Shown here in pieces: positions 17,288 to 24,629 of a DNA stretch of 37,533 bases; the first letter of the stretch is position 1, and every line of letters starts with the position of its first letter. The notes beneath the pieces are model-generated. The model was not told the origin of the DNA. It made no database searches and saw only the letters and a program-made list of their open reading frames with translations. The position numbers and the translations under genes are program-made. Location: NCBI RefSeq assembly GCF_000820165.1, contig NZ_CDDD01000027.1:1-37533 (forward strand), in the 5' to 3' direction. Source of the stretch: Aeromonas taiwanensis. GTDB taxonomy: Bacteria > Pseudomonadota > Gammaproteobacteria > Enterobacterales > Aeromonadaceae.

Positions 17288-18913
17288 ATGAGCCGCTGGT
17301 TGGCGCTGTTGCTGTTGTTCAATGTGTTGTCGGTGAGTCAGTCATGGGCCGCCGAGCCCAGGATGGAGCCGACCGAACAGGAGAAGGCCAGAACCCTGGT
17401 ATTGCTCCACGAGCCCATCGTCATGTTGCAGGCGAAATTTGGCCGTCTGGACGGGGCGGCCCGGGTCCGTCTGGTCAAGGAGCGGCTCATGCAGATGAAG
17501 GCCTCCGATCTGGAGGAGCCGGTGACCCTGGTGAGCGCCAGGCGCTTTGGCCAGGATACGCGCGAGTTTCTGGTCAACGGCAAGCGGATCCTGGTGCTGG
17601 TGGAAGGGGATCTGGAAACCCTCGACGAACTGAGCCTGGATCAGGCGAGCGAGCTGGTGCGGGCACGGCTGGACAAGGTGCGCCTCAAGTACCTTGAACT
17701 GCATTCGACCCCCTATCTGCTCAAGGCAGGTGGCATGGCGCTGCTGGCCAGCCTGCTCTTCTTCGGTCTGACCTGGTTGCTGCAGCGGGGCCACAGACGG
17801 GTCAGACGCTGGCTCGCCAACCGTCTCCTGCAGCAGAAGGGGCTTATTCCACACCAGTGGCGCCAGGTGGCGGGAAACGTGGAGGCCCGATTGATAGGCC
17901 TCGTCACCCTGCTGGTGATCTTCATGCTCACCTATGGCTGGTTGACCTATGTGCTCGCCCTCTTCCCCCAGACCCGGGCCTGGAGCGAGCGCCTGGGGGA
18001 CTCCCTGTTCGAACTGTGCGGCGACATGCTGGAGGGGATGATAGCGGCCATGCCGGGGCTGGTGACCGTGCTGCTCATCGTGCTCATCACCCGTTTCTTC
18101 ATCCGGATGCTGGCCATCCTGTTCGATCGCATCGAACACGGCCAACTGCGGGTGCAGGGACTGCACGCGGAGACCATAGGAGCGACCCGGCGCCTGCTCT
18201 CCGTGGGGATCTGGCTGTTTGCCCTGACCGTGGCCTACCCCTACCTGCCCGGCGCCGACTCCGACGCCTTCAAGGGGATCAGCGTCTTCTTCGGTCTGAT
18301 GGTGACCCTGGGGTCGGCGGGCATCATGAACCACGCCATGAGCGGCCTGGTGCTCATCTATTCCCGTGCGCTGCGACCCGGCGATCTGGTGCAGATCGGC
18401 GAGGTCGAGGGGATGGTGAGCGAGCTCAACGCCCTTTCCACCAAGCTGGTGACGCGCCAGGATCACGAGGTCACGCTGCCCAATGCGGTGGTGGTGGGGG
18501 GCAAGGTGGTCAACCTGACGCGGCTGGCCGGCGAGAAGGGGGTGGCACTCCTGACCAAGGTGACCATAGGTTACGATGCCCCCTGGCGCCAGGTACATGC
18601 CATGCTGGAGCTGGCGGCGCGGCGCTGCACCATGCTCAATCAGGCGGAGGCGCCCCTGGTGAGGCAGCTGAACCTGCAGGACTGGTATGTGGAGTACGAG
18701 CTGCAGGTGCGCATGAAGGCGGACCTGCTGCCCGCCGTGGTCCGGACGGAGCTGCATGGCCACATCCAGGATGTCTTCAACGAGTTCGGGGTGCAGATCA
18801 TGTCCCCCAACTTCATTGCCCAGCCGGAGCAGGCGGTGCTGGTGGCAAGGGAGCACTGGTATCAGGCACCCGCCGAGGCCCCCGACGCCCCGGGGACACC
18901 CGCCAGGAAGTGA
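17288..18913 (+). CDS. Mechanosensitive channel of the MscS family
   Basis: 541 residues. A signal peptide (MSRWLALLLLFNVLSVSQSWAA) is followed by a periplasmic helical domain of about 115 residues and four or five membrane helices. The MscS pore helix and beta domain follow (GLMVTLGSAGIMNHAMSGLV, then ALRPGDLVQIGEVEGMVSEL, about 335-385), then a cytoplasmic vestibule. MscS proteins open under membrane tension and release solutes in osmotic downshock. The paralogue type resembles YbdG/YnaI-size channels, but the exact subfamily is not clear. The ATG at 17288 was preferred because it begins the signal peptide; an ATG 18 bases earlier is in frame. Divergent from yiaWV. Confidence 0.9.
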   Translation: MSRWLALLLLFNVLSVSQSWAAEPRMEPTEQEKARTLVLLHEPIVMLQAKFGRLDGAARVRLVKERLMQMKASDLEEPVTLVSARRFGQDTREFLVNGKRILVLVEGDLETLDELSLDQASELVRARLDKVRLKYLELHSTPYLLKAGGMALLASLLFFGLTWLLQRGHRRVRRWLANRLLQQKGLIPHQWRQVAGNVEARLIGLVTLLVIFMLTYGWLTYVLALFPQTRAWSERLGDSLFELCGDMLEGMIAAMPGLVTVLLIVLITRFFIRMLAILFDRIEHGQLRVQGLHAETIGATRRLLSVGIWLFALTVAYPYLPGADSDAFKGISVFFGLMVTLGSAGIMNHAMSGLVLIYSRALRPGDLVQIGEVEGMVSELNALSTKLVTRQDHEVTLPNAVVVGGKVVNLTRLAGEKGVALLTKVTIGYDAPWRQVHAMLELAARRCTMLNQAEAPLVRQLNLQDWYVEYELQVRMKADLLPAVVRTELHGHIQDVFNEFGVQIMSPNFIAQPEQAVLVAREHWYQAPAEAPDAPGTPARK

Positions 18914-18923
18914 CCCCAAAAGA

Positions 18924-18953
18924 AAGAGGCCCGGCAGCAATGCCGGGCCTCTT
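18924..18953. terminator. Terminator between the mscS-type gene and cstA
   Basis: AAGAGGCCCGGCA (18924-18936), GCAA, TGCCGGGCCTCTT (18941-18953): thirteen-base-pair stem between convergent stops at 18913 and 18976. Confidence 0.85.
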
Positions 18954-18975
18954 GTCATGGAGAGAGGGTCAATCT

Positions 18976-20397
18976 TCAGCTCTCCTTGGCTTCCCTCAGT
19001 TGCGAGGGTCTGAATTTCACCAGGAAGGCCAGGGTGATGAGGGCGGTGCCCACCAGGCCGATGATGGTGGAGACACCCATCTCCAGACCAAAGCCGATGG
19101 GGGCGTTGGCCAGGTAGGTGATCACCACGGCCGTCATGAAGATGGCGGGAATGGTGCACACCCAGTGCAGCTTGCCTTCCTTGATGAGGTAGGCGGCGGC
19201 GGCCCACAGCATGATGACGGCGGTGGTCTGGTTGGCCCAGCCGAAGTAGCGCCAGATCACCCCGAACTCGGCCTTGGAGATGATGAAACCAAGGATGAAC
19301 ATGGGGATGGCGATCAGCAGGCGCTTGGCCATGGGTTTCTGGGTCAGGTTCAGGAAGTCCGCCACGATGAGGCGGGCACTGCGAAACGCCGTGTCACCGG
19401 AGGTGATGGGCAGGATCACCACGCCCAGGATGGCCAGGATGCCGCCAACGGTGCCGAGCAGGCTGGTGGAGACTTCGTGTACCACGGCAGAGGGACCGCC
19501 GCTTGCCAGGGTGGCGTTGAGCGCTTCTGTGCTGTCGTAGAAGGAGAGACCCAGGGTACACCAGATGAGGGCGATGATGCCTTCACCTATCATGGCGCCG
19601 TAGAAGATGAAGCGGCCGGAGCTTTCGTTTTGCATGCAGCGCGCCATCAGTGGGGACTGGGTGGCGTGGAAGCCGGAGACCGCGCCACAGGCGATGGTGA
19701 TGAACAGGAGCGGCCAGAGCGGCAGGTCGGTCGGGTGCAGGTTGGAGAAGTCCATCCCGGTGTTGTAGAAGCCCTTGCCGGAGACGATGAGGCCGATGAT
19801 GAGGCCGACCGACATGAACACCAGCAGGGCGCCGAAGATGGGGTAGAAGCGGCCGATGATCTTGTCGATGGGGACTATGGTCGCGAGGATGTAGTAGGCG
19901 AAGATGGCCGCAATCCAGTAGACCAGATCGGTGGAGGTGAGGTTGGCGAGCAGGCCAGCCGGGCTCAGCACGAAGACGACGCCCACCAGCATCAAGAGCA
20001 CCACGGCGAACAGGTTCATGAAGTGCTTGGCGGCGGTACCCAGGTGCTCACCGACCACGGTCGGCACGGAGGCGCCCTTGGCGCGCACCGACAGCATACC
20101 GGAGAAGTAGTCGTGAACCGCGCCGGCGAAGATGCAGCCGAACACGATCCAGAGCATGGCGACCGGGCCGTAGAGGGCACCAAGGATGGGGCCGAAGATG
20201 GGGCCGACGCCGGCGATGTTGAGCAGTTGAACCAGATAGACTTTCTTGTCCGACATGGGGACATAGTCCACCCCGTCCGCCATGGTGATGGCGGGGGTCT
20301 TCAGCTCGGGTTTCGGGCCAAATATCCGTTCGATGAATTTGCCGTATACGAAGTAGCCGGCTATCAGCAAGCCGACACAGAGGAAGAACCAGATCAT
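18976..20397 (-). CDS. cstA: CstA-family peptide/pyruvate carrier, short form
   Basis: 473-residue polytopic protein of the CstA family, whose members take up pyruvate (BtsT, CstA) or peptides. Family signatures visible are VQLLNIAGVGPIFGPILGA, FAGAVHDYFSGMLSVR and ITIACGAVSGFHATQSPLM. It is about 230-240 residues shorter than E. coli CstA or BtsT and lacks their long C-terminal region, like the short Vibrio form. AGGAG stands seven bases before the ATG. It lies 140 bp downstream of btsR on the same strand, with a hairpin and a CRP-like site between them. The neighbouring BtsSR genes suggest pyruvate as substrate; that is inference. Confidence 0.9.
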   Translation of the reverse strand: MIWFFLCVGLLIAGYFVYGKFIERIFGPKPELKTPAITMADGVDYVPMSDKKVYLVQLLNIAGVGPIFGPILGALYGPVAMLWIVFGCIFAGAVHDYFSGMLSVRAKGASVPTVVGEHLGTAAKHFMNLFAVVLLMLVGVVFVLSPAGLLANLTSTDLVYWIAAIFAYYILATIVPIDKIIGRFYPIFGALLVFMSVGLIIGLIVSGKGFYNTGMDFSNLHPTDLPLWPLLFITIACGAVSGFHATQSPLMARCMQNESSGRFIFYGAMIGEGIIALIWCTLGLSFYDSTEALNATLASGGPSAVVHEVSTSLLGTVGGILAILGVVILPITSGDTAFRSARLIVADFLNLTQKPMAKRLLIAIPMFILGFIISKAEFGVIWRYFGWANQTTAVIMLWAAAAYLIKEGKLHWVCTIPAIFMTAVVITYLANAPIGFGLEMGVSTIIGLVGTALITLAFLVKFRPSQLREAKES

Positions 20398-20490
20398 TGT
20401 TACGCTCCTGCCTTGTTATTTTTTGGTGTGCGCGGCCAGTGTAGGTGGGTCTTTCTGTTAACGGCAGGTAAACGGGCTGAGCGGCGACAT

Positions 20491-20509
20491 GGCGACCCGA
20501 GCGGTCGCC
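20491..20509 (-). other. Hairpin between btsR and cstA
   Basis: GGCGACC, five-base loop, GGTCGCC. It has no T run, so it may be a weak terminator or an RNA-processing element. It would let cstA be expressed partly from btsSR and partly from its own promoter. Confidence 0.5.
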
Positions 20510-20512
20510 CGT

Positions 20513-20528
20513 TGTGATCTCGCGCACA
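20513..20528 (-). promoter_or_regulatory. CRP-like site upstream of cstA
   Basis: TGTGATCTCGCGCACA fits the TGTGA-N6-TCACA consensus at nine of ten positions. It lies 116-131 bases upstream of the cstA ATG. CRP control of cstA and btsT is established in E. coli; here it is a sequence-based prediction. Confidence 0.5.
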
Positions 20529-20537
20529 TCCCGGGGC

Positions 20538-21242
20538 TTATTCCAGCCCCAGCTCCTCCTTGAGCTCCTTGAGGTAGCGGCGGCTGACCGGCACCCGGGC
20601 CCCGCTCGGGGTCACTATCTCCGCCAGCTGGTTCTCCAGCAGCTGGATCTCGAAGATGGCGGCCGGCGCCACCAGATACTGGCGGTGGCAGCGCAGCAGC
20701 GGCGTCTTCTCCTCCAGGGACTTGAGGGTGAGCTGGGTGTGAAACAGCTCGCCCTGGCAGGCCACATGGACGCCGCCAAGATCCGAGAAGGCGTACTCCA
20801 CCTGCGAGGTGGGCAGCAGCCGCACCCGGTTGTGCAGGTATCCGGGAATATGGCGGATGGTCGGGGCCAGGTTCCCGACCGGTTGCGGCGTGAGGTCCTG
20901 CCTGAGTCGCCCAAGCGTCTTGGCGAGGCGCGCCGGCTCCACCGGTTTTAGCAGGTAGTCGAAGGCGTTCTCCTCGAAGGCCTGGATGGCGTAATCGTCG
21001 AACGCGGTAACAAAGACGATGCGGGGCAGGGGGTCCAGCATGGCGACCAGCTCCATGCCGCTGAGCTTGGGCATCTGGATGTCGAGAAACACCACGTCGG
21101 GTTTGAGTCGCTGGATCATGGGCAGTGCCTCGATGGCATTGGTGGCCATGTCCAGGATCTCGATGTCGGGCTCGCCGCCGAGCAGCTCGGCCATCTCCTC
21201 GCGGGCATAGGGTTCATCATCGACGATCAGGATGCGGATCAT
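20538..21242 (-). CDS. btsR: LytTR response regulator, BtsR-like
   Basis: 234 residues. The receiver domain has acidic residues DDE at 8-10 and a phospho-acceptor Asp54 in VVFLDIQMP. The lysine-containing FDYLLKPVEPARL segment follows, then a LytTR DNA-binding domain (LLRCHRQYLVAPAAIFEIQLLEN, VPVSRRYLKELKEELGL). It aligns throughout with E. coli BtsR (YehT). Its ATG overlaps the btsS stop by the ATGA arrangement, so it is translationally coupled; AAGGAG precedes the ATG. The likely target is the adjacent cstA gene. Confidence 0.93.
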   Translation of the reverse strand: MIRILIVDDEPYAREEMAELLGGEPDIEILDMATNAIEALPMIQRLKPDVVFLDIQMPKLSGMELVAMLDPLPRIVFVTAFDDYAIQAFEENAFDYLLKPVEPARLAKTLGRLRQDLTPQPVGNLAPTIRHIPGYLHNRVRLLPTSQVEYAFSDLGGVHVACQGELFHTQLTLKSLEEKTPLLRCHRQYLVAPAAIFEIQLLENQLAEIVTPSGARVPVSRRYLKELKEELGLE

Positions 21243-22930
21243 CTCGTCTCCTTGGAAGGGAAGGGTGGCTGTCTGGGGAGGGTGAGGCAGACCCGGGTCC
21301 ACTGTTCTGGCTCCCACTGCACATCGATGCCAAAGCGCTCGCCAAAGGCGCTCTTGAGGCGCTTGTCCACCAGGCTCATGCCGAGGCCATCGCTCCGGGA
21401 AGCGGGATCCCAGGCGCCGGCGTTGTCCTCGACACAGAGGGTGACCCGGTCCGGCCCCTCCTCGGCAAAGAGGCGGATCCGCCCCTGGCCCAGCAGGGAA
21501 CAGATGCCGTGCTTGATGGCATTCTCGATGAGGGGTTGCAGGGTGAAGCTCGGCAGTTGCAGGTCGGCCAGGTGGGGCGGGATCTCGTTGATGACGGCCA
21601 GCCGTTCGCCAAAGCGGGCCTGCTCAATCTCCAGGTAGGAGAGGCAGTGCTCCTGCTCCTCCCGCAGGGTGGCCATGCCGTGCTGGCGCTTGAGATTGTT
21701 GCGAAAGAAGCGGGAGAGATGCAGCAGCAGCTCTCGCGCCCTGCCCGGGTCGCGGCGGGTGATGGCGCTGATGGTATTGAGGGTGTTGAACAGGAAGTGG
21801 GGGTTGATCTGCGCCTGCACCAGCTTGAGCTCGGACTGCACCAGCAGGCGCTGCTGCTGCTCCAGCCGACCGCTCAGCAGCTGCTGGGAGAGCAGGTTGG
21901 CGATCCCTTCTCCCAGGGTGTGGTTGATCTTGAGAAACAGCCGCTTCTTGGGTTCATACAGCTTGATGGTGCCGATCACCCCCTGATCCCCCTGCAGGGG
22001 GATCACCAGCACCGAGCCCAGCTCGCACTGGGGGGAGAGGCTGCAGCGATAGGGCTGGCTGTTGCCGTCGGCAAAGAGCACCTTGTTCTGGGCGATGGCC
22101 TGCAGGGTGATGGCGGAGGTGATGGGGGTACCCGGCTTGTGGTGATCCTCCCCGGTGCCGATGAAGGCGAGGATCTTGTCGGTATCCGTGATGGCGACCG
22201 CGCCGACCCCGGTCTCCTCCTGCACTATCTGGGCGATGCGGGTGCTGGCCTCGGGGGTGAACCCCTGGCTCATGATGCCGACGGTACGGTTGGCGATGGT
22301 GAGGGCCTTGGCGGAGAAGACCCGGGAGAACTTCTCGTACATCCGCTGCTGGTCGCGGATCATGCTGATGAAGAGGGCCGCACCGCAGGAGTTGGCCAGG
22401 ATCATGGGGGTGGCGATGGTGCGCACCAGGAGCAGGGACTTGTCGAACGGGGTGGCGACCAGCAGGATGATCACCATCTGCATGATCTCGGCCACGAAGG
22501 TCGTGAAGAAGGCGACTCTGGGCTCGAAGAGGTCATTCACCCTGCCCGCCCGCATCAGCCGCCAGTGCACCAGACCCCCCAGGAGCCCCTCGCAGGTGGT
22601 GGAGATGGCGCAGGCGAGATCGGTGAATCCCCCCAAGGTATAACGGTGTATCCCCCCGGTCAGTCCCACCAGAAATCCCACCAGCGGGCCTCCCAGCAGG
22701 CCCCCCAGCACGGCGCCGACGGCACGGGTGTTGGCGATGGCCTCGTCGATGTCGAGGCCCACGTAGGTGCCGAGGATGCAGAAGCTGGAGAAGATGACGT
22801 ATATCAGCACCTTGTGGGGCAGTCTGACGGAGTAGTTGGCCAGGGGGCGCAGCAGGGGGCTCTTGGAAAAGAGGTAGGCGATGACCAGGCTGACGCTCAT
22901 CTGCTGGAGCAGGGAGAGGACTAACTGCAT
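21239..22930 (-). CDS. btsS: LytS-type sensor histidine kinase, BtsS-like (pyruvate sensor)
   Basis: 563 residues, against 561 in E. coli BtsS. The N-terminal 5TM-5TMR_LYT membrane domain spans about 1-190, a GAF domain about 215-345, and the His_kinase motif QINPHFLFNTLN (His378) and HATPase follow. Arg69, Arg96, Cys107 and Ser110 occupy the positions that I recall as pyruvate-binding in E. coli BtsS (72, 99, 110, 113), each shifted by three. This supports pyruvate sensing. AGGAAGG precedes the ATG. First gene of btsS-btsR(-cstA). Confidence 0.93.
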   Translation of the reverse strand: MQLVLSLLQQMSVSLVIAYLFSKSPLLRPLANYSVRLPHKVLIYVIFSSFCILGTYVGLDIDEAIANTRAVGAVLGGLLGGPLVGFLVGLTGGIHRYTLGGFTDLACAISTTCEGLLGGLVHWRLMRAGRVNDLFEPRVAFFTTFVAEIMQMVIILLVATPFDKSLLLVRTIATPMILANSCGAALFISMIRDQQRMYEKFSRVFSAKALTIANRTVGIMSQGFTPEASTRIAQIVQEETGVGAVAITDTDKILAFIGTGEDHHKPGTPITSAITLQAIAQNKVLFADGNSQPYRCSLSPQCELGSVLVIPLQGDQGVIGTIKLYEPKKRLFLKINHTLGEGIANLLSQQLLSGRLEQQQRLLVQSELKLVQAQINPHFLFNTLNTISAITRRDPGRARELLLHLSRFFRNNLKRQHGMATLREEQEHCLSYLEIEQARFGERLAVINEIPPHLADLQLPSFTLQPLIENAIKHGICSLLGQGRIRLFAEEGPDRVTLCVEDNAGAWDPASRSDGLGMSLVDKRLKSAFGERFGIDVQWEPEQWTRVCLTLPRQPPFPSKETR

Positions 22931-23088
22931 AAAAAACCTTCCTCAACAATCATGCTTGGTCTGTACGCCGCCCTGGCACACTGTGAGCCAGATCTCGTCT
23001 TGACACGGGCCGGTGCCGGGTGGCGGGGGCAGTTTGCCAGAATTGAAAAATAAAACCATATAAAATCAGTATGTTAAATTGATATTTG

Positions 23089-23094
23089 TATAAC
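23089..23094 (+). promoter_or_regulatory. Candidate -10 element for the small RNA
   Basis: TATAAC lies about seven bases before the proposed RNA start at 23101, within an AT-rich block (23038-23094). No good -35 hexamer is seen at normal spacing, so the promoter call is weak. Confidence 0.35.
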
Positions 23095-23100
23095 CTGCCT

Positions 23101-23196
23101 GCGCTTGATATTGCTGAAGAGAGCATGAAGGTATCCGCAGGATACCCCACACGGAGGTGGCATGCTCCGCCCGACCCCTTGGTTGGGCGTTTTTTA
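23101..23196 (+). ncRNA. Candidate structured small RNA (three-way junction plus terminator)
   Basis: About 96 nt in the gap between btsS (start 22930, minus) and the HD-GYP gene (stop 23284, minus). After a 20-nt single-stranded 5' part come stem P1 GAGCATG/CATGCTC (23121-23127 with 23161-23167), P2 GGTATCC-GCA-GGATACC (23130-23146) and P3 CCAC-ACGGAG-GTGG (23147-23160). These form a three-way junction with only two unpaired bases. The terminator hairpin starts at 23168, immediately after P1, and ends in TTTTTT. The P3 loop holds an A-N-G-G-A sequence, a possible CsrA/RsmA site. I do not recognise the family. The exact 5' end is inferred. Confidence 0.6.
23168..23196 (+). terminator. Intrinsic terminator of the small RNA
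   Basis: CGCCCGACC (23168-23176), CCTT, GGTTGGGCG (23181-23189) with one G-T pair, followed by TTTTTTATT. The T run is on the plus strand only, so it serves a plus-strand transcript although no plus-strand gene precedes it. Confidence 0.85.
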
Positions 23197-23283
23197 TTCA
23201 GCTTCAATGGCAGACGATTTTGAGGGGGATGGAGCAATTATTCAGGTTTGTCCAATGAGTTATCCCCAGCTTCTGGGGATAAC

Positions 23284-24519
23284 TCAGAAGGCGAAATAGT
23301 AACAGACCCGCCGGCCCAGGCTGAAAAACGGCCGTTGTCCCTCATCCAGCTCTTCCGGCCTGAGGGTGGCCACTATGCTTCTCGCATCCTCCCGCAAGTC
23401 GATCATGGCCACCCCTTCCGGGCGCTGCCCCTTGATATAGGGCTGCACCTTGGGTTTGAGGGGCATGGTGGGTTCGGTCGACAGCACCAGGGCCACGGAG
23501 TCGTCGTCGAGGCGCACCAGGGAGCCGGGGGGATAGACCCCCAGCACCTTTATCAGCAACCTGACCAGATCCTGATCGAACTTCTTCTGGGACAGCTTGA
23601 AGAGCTGGCCGATGACCTGGCTCGGCCCCATTGGGTTGATGCCGTTGCGGGGGTGGAGCGATTCGTCGTAGTGATCCACCAGGCCGATGAGGCGGACGAG
23701 GGGAGGGATCTTGTCGCCACCGATGCCAAGAGGGAAGCCGCTGCCGTCGAGGCGCTCGTGGTGCAGGTGGGCCACCTCGCGGATCCTGGGTTCGAAGGCC
23801 TGCAGCTGATTGAGCATCTCAAGCCCGTACTGGGGGTGCATGTTGAGAAAATTCTGCTCCGCCTTGTTGAGATCCCCCCGTTTCTGGGTGATCTGGCTCG
23901 GGATCCTGAGTTCGCCGATGTCGTGCAGCAGGCCGGCCAGTCCCGCCTCCTCGATGTCGATCGGGGTCATGCCGAGTTCCCGGGCCATCAGCATGGCGAT
24001 GAAGGCCACGCTCAGGCTGTGTTGCAGCAGGCTATCCGTGTGCTGGCTGCGGATGAGGTGCAACCCGAGCGGCCCCTGATGGCTGGCAAGACGGCTGGCG
24101 GTGCTGCGCACTAGCTGGGCGGTATTGGCGAGCCCCTCGTCAGGCTTGAGGTTGAGGGCGCCGAGCGCATCGCGCAAATCCGAGAGGGACTGGCCGAAGG
24201 CCTTGTCGGCGGTGCGCAGGGAGCGTCTGAACGCCTTCTCGTCGAAGGTGGGCTCCGTGGAGTGCAAGGGGGTGTCCTGCGTCATCTCCCGCTCGGGGGA
24301 GGGGGCCGGGTCGGCGCGCAACAGGGGTTCGACGGGCAGATCGCTCTTGTCGGGATCCACCATCAGCAGGGTGAGTTCGAGGTGTCGGATGATATCGAGC
24401 TGGTGCTGGTCGCGGATCTTGAAGGCATTGAACATAAAAGGGTGACTCGTCCATCCCGTGGGGAGATGGATGTAGTGGCCGACTCTCAACTGCTCGATGG
24501 AGGCCTGGATCAGCGCCAT
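23284..24519 (-). CDS. HD-GYP domain protein (cyclic di-GMP phosphodiesterase type) with DUF3391
   Basis: 411 residues, soluble. The N-terminal DUF3391-like region (IEQLRVGHYIHLPTGWTSHPF) is followed by a variable linker and the HD-GYP domain at about 150-330. The metal ligands are present: HD at 199-200, HP in NMHPQYG, and HHE at 253-255. The signature reads HDIGE instead of the usual HDIGK, and DGSGFP instead of DGxGYP. It probably hydrolyses cyclic di-GMP, but the changes leave activity open. Single gene on the minus strand, reading toward btsS; no terminator specific to it was found. Confidence 0.88.
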   Translation of the reverse strand: MALIQASIEQLRVGHYIHLPTGWTSHPFMFNAFKIRDQHQLDIIRHLELTLLMVDPDKSDLPVEPLLRADPAPSPEREMTQDTPLHSTEPTFDEKAFRRSLRTADKAFGQSLSDLRDALGALNLKPDEGLANTAQLVRSTASRLASHQGPLGLHLIRSQHTDSLLQHSLSVAFIAMLMARELGMTPIDIEEAGLAGLLHDIGELRIPSQITQKRGDLNKAEQNFLNMHPQYGLEMLNQLQAFEPRIREVAHLHHERLDGSGFPLGIGGDKIPPLVRLIGLVDHYDESLHPRNGINPMGPSQVIGQLFKLSQKKFDQDLVRLLIKVLGVYPPGSLVRLDDDSVALVLSTEPTMPLKPKVQPYIKGQRPEGVAMIDLREDARSIVATLRPEELDEGQRPFFSLGRRVCYYFAF

Positions 24520-24585
24520 GGATTAGCTCTTCTGTCGAATTTGCCTATCAATAAGCTAGCAAAATTAAACAGATAGACAAATAAA

Positions 24586-24611
24586 AAAGCCCGCGCATCT
24601 GCGCGGGCTTT
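24586..24611 (-). terminator. Intrinsic terminator of adhE
   Basis: GCCCGCGC and GCGCGGGC around ATCT, followed on the minus strand by TTTTTT. It lies 19-44 bases past the adhE stop. Confidence 0.92.
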
Positions 24612-24629
24612 CATCATCCAGGGGACTTA

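Noticed and set aside
22982..22997. CRP-like site TGTGAGCCAGATCTCG upstream of btsS
   Set aside because: Second half matches only three of five consensus bases; too weak to call.
23130..23160. Guanidine-II (mini-ykkC) riboswitch, because of an ACGG loop in one hairpin
   Set aside because: Only one loop has ACGG, it is part of a six-base loop, the other loop is GCA, and no plus-strand gene follows.
22950..23237. 95-codon minus-strand open frame upstream of btsS
   Set aside because: No ribosome site or family features, and it is antisense to the strongly structured RNA region; composition looks non-coding.
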